From Chrysochromulina tobinii (taxonomy: Eukaryota > Haptophyta > Prymnesiales > Chrysochromulinaceae), in assembly GCA_001275005.1 (NCBI GenBank), contig JWZX01000963.1:1-10069 (forward strand): DNA of 10,069 bases, given 5' to 3'. Position 1 is the first letter of the stretch, and every line of letters begins with the position of its first letter. The notes beneath the pieces are model-generated. The model made no database searches and was not told the origin of the DNA. It was given only the letters and a program-made list of their open reading frames with translations. Of the stretch, positions 1 through 5,826 are shown piece after piece. A program made the position numbers and the translations under genes.

Positions 1-72
1 GGCGGCGGCCGCGGCCCGCGCCTCGCCGGGCGGAGGGGCGCGCGCGGAGGCAGAGGGCGCGCGCGGCGAGGG

Positions 73-1323
73 TCAACCTGGGTTCGATTCTCGGCGGGGG
101 CTACCTTGTTCCCAACAACGAATAGTACAATCAACACCGTAATCAAAAAGTCGACGATAACCAGCCGCCATGCTCTCTTCGAAGGTGAAGCCGGCCACCA
201 TGCACTCCCTCGGATTGAACCCCGCCTGCCTCGCCTCAGCGCACGTGTAGCCCCCCTGCTTCGCCTCAACGCACATGTAGCCCGCCTGCTTGAGCCCCTC
301 GACGTAGCCCGCCCGCTTCGCCTCAGCGCACGTGAAGCCCGCCTGCTTCGCCTCAGCGCACGTGTAGCCCCCCTGCCTCGCCTCAGCGCACGTGTAGCCC
401 GCCTGCTTCATCTGAGCGAGCGTGAAGCCCCCCTGCTTCGCCACAGCGCACGTGTAGCCCCCCTGCCTCGCCTCAGGGCACGTGTAGCCCGCCTGCTTCG
501 CCTCAGCGCACGTATAGCCCACCGCCTTGGCCTCAGCGCACGTGTAGCCCGCCTGCTTTGCCTCGGCGCACGTATAGCCGGCACGCTTGATTCCCTTGAC
601 GTAGCCCGCAAGCCGTAGCTCCATGAGCGTATACCCAAGTTCCCTTGCTGTGAAAGCTGTCACAACAGCATTCTCGCCCTCGTACTCGTCCTCGTCCTCT
701 TCACCCTCGTCCTCGTCCGCGTCGTCCTGGTCCTCGTCGTCCTCGCCGCGCATAAGTCGAGTCACACCAGTCTCCTTCAATTGCTTGAGCGCTTCCACCC
801 GGAGGCCCAGCTCCGCAGCCGTCGGGGGACGACTCGAGTTTGGGCTGGCGGCGGAGAGCGAAACGGCTGCCTCCGAGCGCAGGCGCGCAATCTCCTGCCG
901 GAGCACCCCCTCCGACGCGTCCGCCTGGGCCCGTAGCTGAGAAGCGTACTCTCGAAGAGATTTCTCGCCTTTGTCCACTTGCGCCTCCACCCGAGCCGAC
1001 AGAGCTCGGAACTGCTCGCGCAACGCGTTCTCCGACGCCTCCGCCTGCGCCCGGAGCCGTTCGGCTCGTTCTTGAGACAGCTGCTCGTTTCGCCGACGCT
1101 CTGCAAGGAGAGCTTCGTCCAGGGTGGACACACGGCTCGTCAGCTGTACCACCTGCGCCTGCAACGCCTGAATCAGCTGCGCGGCAACCCTCGCCTCCGC
1201 CCTCCACTCGTGCATCAAGCTCTTCGTCTCTGCCTCGTGCCGATCGTGCAGCTTCTCCACCGCCTCCACGCGCACGAGTGCGTGCCCGAGCAGCTGTTCC
1301 ATCTGCTCCATCGTGCGAGCCAT
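73..1323 (-). CDS. Coiled-coil protein with C-terminal decapeptide repeats (hypothetical)
   Basis: Predicted 416-aa protein of unknown function. The start is the first ATG in the frame; the open frame continues upstream to 1461 but only with a GTG, and that part is the promoter repeat read as protein. Residues about 5-158 are charged, Ala/Glu/Arg-rich heptad-like sequence, a probable coiled coil with an internal duplication (two LRAQA[ED]ASE blocks about 40 residues apart). Residues about 193-217 are almost entirely Asp/Glu. Residues 229-395 are about 16 tandem decapeptides of consensus [AG]G[YF]TCAEAKQ, with two nine-residue variants (AGYVKGIKR and AGYVEGLKQ). The many cysteines at a fixed repeat position are unusual. 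No signal peptide or clear membrane helix is seen in this frame. The last 17 or so residues are not repeat-like and overlap a tRNA T-arm-like sequence, so the true 3' end may be spliced or frameshifted and could leave the window. Repeats of this general style occur in protist and giant-virus proteins, usually without known function. Transcribed divergently from the kinase-PARP gene. Confidence 0.6.
   Translation of the reverse strand: MARTMEQMEQLLGHALVRVEAVEKLHDRHEAETKSLMHEWRAEARVAAQLIQALQAQVVQLTSRVSTLDEALLAERRRNEQLSQERAERLRAQAEASENALREQFRALSARVEAQVDKGEKSLREYASQLRAQADASEGVLRQEIARLRSEAAVSLSAASPNSSRPPTAAELGLRVEALKQLKETGVTRLMRGEDDEDQDDADEDEGEEDEDEYEGENAVVTAFTARELGYTLMELRLAGYVKGIKRAGYTCAEAKQAGYTCAEAKAVGYTCAEAKQAGYTCPEARQGGYTCAVAKQGGFTLAQMKQAGYTCAEARQGGYTCAEAKQAGFTCAEAKRAGYVEGLKQAGYMCVEAKQGGYTCAEARQAGFNPRECMVAGFTFEESMAAGYRRLFDYGVDCTIRCWEQGSPRRESNPG
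150..640 (-). repeat. 30-bp coding tandem repeat (about 16 copies)
   Basis: On the minus strand this stretch is a head-to-tail array of 30-bp units encoding [AG]G[YF]TCAEAKQ. Two units are 27 bp (near 580-606 and 290-318), so the array changes length in whole codons. Units in the middle are close to identical at the DNA level, while both edges are diverged, which suggests recent expansion or homogenisation. There are no spacers between units. Confidence 0.9.
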
Positions 1324-1531
1324 TGGATGGCAGGCCAGGGAGCGAGCGGTGCTGGAGGCGGGAGTACCCGTACAAAAGCGAGCGTCCCACTTTTGCGGAC
1401 ATTCAAAAGCGAGCGTCCCACTTTTGCGGACATTCCCCACTGCACAGTCTAGTTCACACACTCGTCTAAAGTCTCATCTCTTTGGCGCCTCGAGTTCCGT
1501 GGCACTCTTGACTTGTATTGACTTGAGAGGA
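1324..1531. promoter_or_regulatory. Divergent promoter region
   Basis: The two start codons (ATG at 1323 on minus, ATG at 1532-1534 on plus) lie 208 bp apart, so both 5' UTRs and any core promoters must fit here. The stretch is less GC-rich than the flanking genes, especially 1440-1530, and holds the 31-bp tandem duplication at 1373-1434. No convincing TATA box or initiator was identified. The promoter role is inferred from gene geometry only. Confidence 0.5.
1373..1434. repeat. Perfect 31-bp tandem duplication
   Basis: Positions 1373-1403 and 1404-1434 are identical 31-bp units joined without a gap. Each contains an inverted pair CAAAAG...CTTTTG (1373-1378 with 1390-1395; 1404-1409 with 1421-1426) and a GTCC...GGAC pair. 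The unit length is not a multiple of three, which argues that it is not coding although frames are open across it. It lies about midway between two divergent start codons and could be a paired regulatory site or part of a dispersed repeat. Confidence 0.9.
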
Positions 1532-4500
1532 ATGCCGACGACCGCCGCGCTCGAGGGCGATGAGGCCACCATGGCCATCGCCCGTGCGGTGTTTCGGCTG
1601 TCGGCCGACGGCGGCGCAGAAAAGGCCAAGGCCGCGTTGGCCAAGCTACAGGCGCCGGAGACGCTCGACCTGGTCGACCACTGGGACAAGGCCAGCACGC
1701 ACGTGGACCAGGCCCGCGAGGTTCTGCAGGAGGCGCAGCAGCGCGTCCGCCTCGTGGCCTCCGCTGCTGACGACGAGGCGTTGCGCGAGGCGGTGGACGC
1801 ACGCGACGAAGCGCGCCGCGCGCTGCTGGGTGCGCTCGACGCCGCGCTGCAGCTGCACATGGAGCGCCACGGCGAGCGCCAGTGGGAAGCGAAGCATACA
1901 GAGAGGGACGAGCTGGAGCGGCGCGGAGAGCTGAGCCTGGCCGAGCGGCTGCGGCTCGAGCGGCTGCACTCTGAGCTGCTGCCGGTGCTCGACGCGTGGG
2001 TGGCTCGCGTGGATGCTATGGAGACGGACAAAAAGGACCTTGTGCGGCTGGTGGAGGGAGGCGAGCCAAGCGTCAAGGAATTGGTCGAGGGGTTGCGCGC
2101 GCGGCATGCAGATTTCAAGAAGGCGAACCGCAAGTTCCTCACCGCAGAGCACGTTCTGAAGCTGACCCAATCGGACGGCGACGACACGAGCGAGGCGCTG
2201 GCCACTCTCCGCGAGGCGCGTGGCGAGGTGCAGTCCACTGAGCGGTCGCTGCGCAAGGAGCGCACTCGGCTTGCGCACGTACGCTCATTGCCTCTCATGG
2301 CGTCTGATCAGCTCGAATGCCTCCGACTGCGCCCAAACCCCCCTTTCTCTCCTATCCAGGTCGCCTCGACGCGCTCCCCCGAGCTCTTCGCCGAGCCGTT
2401 GCTCCGCCTGGGCAGCGTGCAAGGTGTGGACTCCGACGAGCTGGCACTCCGACTTGAGACCCGCTGATTGCCGCTGATGGCCTCTGATGACCTCTGATTG
2501 CCTCCCTCGTCAGGTGTGGACTCCGACGAGCTGCGCCAAGTGCTCGTCGAGCGCGAGCTGGCCCATTATGAGCGCGAGCCGCGGCCGCTCTCACGGCCGG
2601 GCGCGCGACACAAGGTGTACAAGGCGAGCTACGGCGGCGAGGTGTGCGTTCTCTCTGATGACTTCTGAAGACCTCTGAAAACCACAGATGGCCACGTATG
2701 ACCACTGATGACCACTGATGACCACGAATGGCTACTGCTTGCATGTAGGTGTGCGTCCTCAAGGAGTACGAACTGCGCAGGCCCGAGGGGGCGCACGACG
2801 TGGACGAGTGGAAGGGGCTCGCGAAGGAGGTGACGCTGCTCGGCCGGTACGTGCATGATGGCCTTTGATTGCATGCCTCATATCATATAATAGGCTCCTA
2901 CGGATACGGATTGTCTCCCTCATCAGGCTCGCCCACTGCCCGTACATTGCCGATGTCGAGGCTGTCTTCGTCGTGCAGGAGCCCCTCTTTGCGGCCTATG
3001 TCCAGCTGCCATTCTTCAACGGCGGTGACCTGCGCCAATGGGTCGCCGACTCGCAGCCGCCCATTTGCCGGCGCATCGAGCTGCTCACCCAGCTCGCGCA
3101 CGCACTGCAGTACATGCACGAACGGGGCATTGCCCACGGCGACGTCAAGCTCGAGAACGTCCTCGTCGCCATCGAAGGCGAGCGCGCCACCGCCCATCTC
3201 GCCGACTTCGAGTCGGCGCGCGTGGGGCGGACGACGGCGAGCGGCGGACGGACGGCCACGCGCGGCCAAAGCACGACGGGCTACGGTCATCTCTTCACTG
3301 ATCGGTACGTGGCGCCCGAGATCCTCAAGGCAAGCAGAGAGGGCCGCGAGCGAGACGCGAAGCCCACCGCGATGGGCGACATGTTCTCCTACGGCGTGTG
3401 CTGCCTCTTCGCGTGCTGCCTGCCACCCACAGAGGCGGAGCAGGAGGTGGCATTCGCCCGGTTCGAGGCGGACGGGCGGCAGCTGACCGACTGGTCGAAC
3501 GCGCTGGCCGCTTCGGCCAACGCCCACCTTCCCTCTCTGCTCGTGCAGCTGCTCGCACCTGCGGCCACGCATGAGGAGGCGCTCGACCGGCGGCTCGATG
3601 CGAAGCAGGTGCTGCAATGGCCTCTGATGGCCTCTGATTGTTGGCCTCTGATGGCCGCTAATGGCCACTGATGGCCACTGATGAACTCTGATGACCCTTG
3701 ATGACCACAGGTGCTCACCCACCCCTTCCTCGACACGTTCGAAGCCATCGAGCTCGCGCGGCGCAAGACGGCGGCGGCGGAGCTCGCGCGCCAGGCGCAG
3801 GAGCGCGAGAGCGACGAGGAGCGGCAGCGGCTCGCGGCGGAGGCCGCGGCGCAGTACGAGGCCATCGAAATGGAGCGGCAGCGGCACCAGCAGCAGATGC
3901 GCCGCAAGCAGCAGGAGCTCGACGCCAACGCGGAGCGGCGCGAGGCAGAGCTGCGAGCCGAGCGCCGCGCCAACGAGGCGGCGGCGCGCAGCCTGCAGGC
4001 GGATAGGGAGCGGCTCGAGCGGCAAGAGGCCGAGGTGGCACAGGCCGTCGCCAAGGCGGCGCAGAAGGCGAGCGCGATCGCCGCCAAGGGGCGCGAGATC
4101 GCCGCTGCCGAGGCGAGTCTTCAGCGTGAGGACGCGGCGGCGCAGGCGCGGCTGGCGACGCTTCGGCAGGAGCAGCACGATCTCGAGCGCGGCCTGCGGA
4201 GCACGCGCGACGAGCACAGTCGCAAGGCGGGCGAGCTCGAGCGGCTCAAGCGCGAGCTCGTGGCGCGCGAGACGGCTGATCTGCACCGGCAGCCGCGCGG
4301 GCGCCAGACGCACGAGCTGACCAACAGCGGCGCCGACGTGCCGGAGTACCTCTCCGTCGTCGACCGTGTCGAAAAGTACGTGCAGGCCGACCACAAGAAC
4401 CCGATCCACGTCATCAAGATCGAGAAGGTCTTCAACCGCGAGCTCGAGGAAAGGTTCCGCACAGCGAAGGCGTCGAGGCTCTGCTGCCCGCCGAAGGACT

Positions 4501-5549
4501 GCACCACACTGCAGCTCTTTCACGGCACGAGCAAGGAGGGCGTCGACGGCATCACGAAGGCTGGCTTCCGCCTGCCCAGCTGGAGCGACAAGAATATGTT
4601 TGGGCAAGGCGTCTACTTTGCGACCGACTCGACCAAGAGCGCGCAGGAGCTGTACACCAAGGGCTCCAACCAGCTGCTCCTGTGCGACGTGCATCTGGGC
4701 AAGTCGTGCACGATCAATTCCCTAACGGACCGCCACCCGCTCTCGCAGCACGTCAAGCAGGCGCAGTCTGCCAGCACGGCGCGCCCGTTTCTCGATGTCG
4801 ACCTTGCAAAGGTGCGTGGCGCGGGCTACGACTCGGTCTGCGCGCCGCGCGGCGGCTCAATGGCCGCGGCCGGCGTCAAGTTTGACGAGTACGTCGTCTA
4901 TGACCCCGACCAGGCGATCCCGCGCTACATTGTGCACTTTGGCAAGTACGCGGCAGGGGTGGCACAGCCGCGCATTGCGCCGGGCGCGCAGTTTGCGCGG
5001 CACGAGCTTTCCCCACAGCGCAGCTTCGACCCGAAGAACGAGCTCGACGCGCACTTTCGCCTCTGCGAGTCGCATGTGCTGCGGCAGCTCGGCCACGCGG
5101 GCAAGCGGCTGGTCAAGGTCGAATACATTGTCAACCCGCCGCTCATTCGCCAGTTTGAGAAGCAGCTCAAGGACTTTGAGAGGGCCCACATTCCGGCCAA
5201 CATGGTGCTAGCCTTTCACGCCACACGCGAGCGCGCATCGGTCGACAACATCGTCCAACACAATTTTGATCCGAGCAGGATTGGCTCGCAGACCGACTCG
5301 GGGTGGTGGGGCCGCGGCTTCTACTTTTCAGAGTACCCTGCCACATCGCTCGGCTACGGGAGCAACATGCTCCTCTGCCGCGTCCTACCAGGCAAGACGT
5401 ACGACGTCACTCAGCGGATGGACGGCCAGCCGCTCCGAACGGGCTTCAACAGCCATCGGCTGCAAGCCGACGCCAACGGCTACGGGCAGGAGCTCGTCAT
5501 TGATAACCCGAAGCAGATCCTCCCGTGCTACATCTTACACATCCAATGA
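1532..5549 (+). CDS. Coiled-coil / protein kinase / tandem PARP-domain protein
   Basis: Six-exon model: 1532-2278, 2360-2423, 2514-2641, 2749-2846, 2927-3608, 3711-5549; it joins in frame to 1185 aa. Residues about 20-250 are helical and charged (probable coiled coil). The kinase domain spans about 298-582: Lys in VLKEY (K318), a candidate helix-C Glu in LAKEV (E340), catalytic loop HGDVKLEN (D418, N423), DFE in place of DFG (439-441), APE (475-477), ending at VLTHPFL. The Gly-rich loop is degenerate. A second coiled coil runs about 585-755. The first PARP catalytic domain, about 778-1000, shows FHGTS (H844), GQGVYF (Y875) and DEYVVYDP (E966). The second, about 1038-1185, shows FHATR (H1076), GRGFYF (Y1111) and QELVIDNP (E1167). 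PARP-family enzymes transfer ADP-ribose from NAD+ to targets; an H-Y-E triad is usual in polymer-forming members. No signal peptide or membrane helix is visible, so a cytosolic or nuclear protein is likely. I know of no characterised protein with this domain order. Domain calls are strong; exact exon edges are inferred. Confidence 0.82.
2279..2359 (+). other. Intron 1 of kinase-PARP gene (81 nt)
   Basis: Donor GTACGC, pyrimidine-rich end, acceptor CCTATCCAG. The start holds a degenerate version of the 10-bp motif seen in other introns (CTCATTGCCT, CTCATGGCGT, CTGATCAG). It is a multiple of three and has no in-frame stop, so retention would add 27 residues without breaking the frame. This makes it the least certain intron here. 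Confidence 0.6.
2424..2513 (+). other. Intron 2 of kinase-PARP gene (90 nt), flanked by 22-nt direct repeat
   Basis: Donor GTGTGG, acceptor CTCGTCAG. The 22 nt at 2422-2443 (last exon bases plus intron start) are repeated exactly at 2512-2533 (acceptor AG plus exon 3 start), offset by exactly the intron length. The core is CTGATTGCCG / CTGATGGCCT decamers. Retention hits a TGA at 2465-2467. Confidence 0.8.
2642..2748 (+). other. Intron 3 of kinase-PARP gene (107 nt), flanked by 14-nt direct repeat
   Basis: Donor GTGTGC, acceptor GCATGTAG. AGGTGTGCGTTCTC at 2640-2653 recurs with one mismatch at 2747-2760, offset by exactly the intron length. The core is a run of TGATGACCAC-type decamers. Removal joins the kinase strand carrying the ATP-binding Lys (GGEVCVLKEY), which strongly supports the splice. 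Confidence 0.85.
2847..2926 (+). other. Intron 4 of kinase-PARP gene (80 nt)
   Basis: Donor GTACGT, acceptor CTCATCAG. Joining gives LLGRLAHCPYI, typical of the stretch after kinase helix C. It contains GATTGCATGCC, related to the TTGCATG motif in other introns, but has little decamer repeat and no clear flanking duplication. It is more AT-rich in its middle. Confidence 0.8.
3609..3710 (+). other. Intron 5 of kinase-PARP gene (102 nt)
   Basis: Donor GTGCTG, acceptor GACCACAG. CAGGTGCT at 3606-3613 recurs at 3708-3715. Almost the whole intron is a 10-bp-period array (CTGATGGCCT, CTAATGGCCA, CTGATGACCC). Splicing restores DAKQVLTHPFL, the usual end of a kinase domain. Confidence 0.87.
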
Positions 5550-5826
5550 GATGGATGGCACGAGGATGAGGATGAAGCTTGAAGGGGCGTCGACTTGATC
5601 GCCACGCGCCCCGATCGGCGCCTATCTCGCGTTGAGCCGAGCAGGCCTCGTCCAGCTCGCGTTGTGCTCAGAGCTCAGAGCTTCCGCATCGCCGCGACAG
5701 CGACAACACCAATGCGTACCGTTGTTTTTTAGTCCGGGGGCTGGGGGGTACACCCCGTAAATTATCCGTATTTCTGTCGACGTCTCCGGGAAGCGCGACC
5801 CGTCGCTGGCGGTCCGGCGTCGGCAA
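5550..5826. other. Intergenic region between kinase-PARP and transporter genes
   Basis: A 277-bp stretch that must hold the 3' UTR of the kinase-PARP gene and the promoter and 5' UTR of the transporter gene. The only notable sequence is a run of T then G and C blocks (about 5721-5770, TTTTTTAG...GGGGGG...CACCCC) followed by an AT-rich patch (AAATTATCC). No open frame, RNA gene or repeat was recognised. Confidence 0.5.

Noticed and set aside
150-640. CRISPR-like periodic repeat
   Set aside because: Units are contiguous 30-bp coding repeats without unique spacers, and the period equals ten codons.
1324-1461. 46-residue N-terminal extension of the first gene
   Set aside because: It has no ATG (only GTG at 1461) and translates the 31-bp promoter duplication in two different frames.
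840-1469. Plus-strand open frames opposite the coiled-coil region of the first gene
   Set aside because: Pro/Ala/Arg/Ser-rich shadow translation of a GC-rich coding strand, with no recognisable domain.
2898-4694. 598-aa open frame on the minus strand opposite the kinase-PARP gene
   Set aside because: It lies antisense to well-supported kinase and PARP coding exons, its product is low-complexity Leu/Arg/Ala-rich, and it runs through the decamer intron. It is open because GC-rich coding DNA and the decamer lack stops in antisense.
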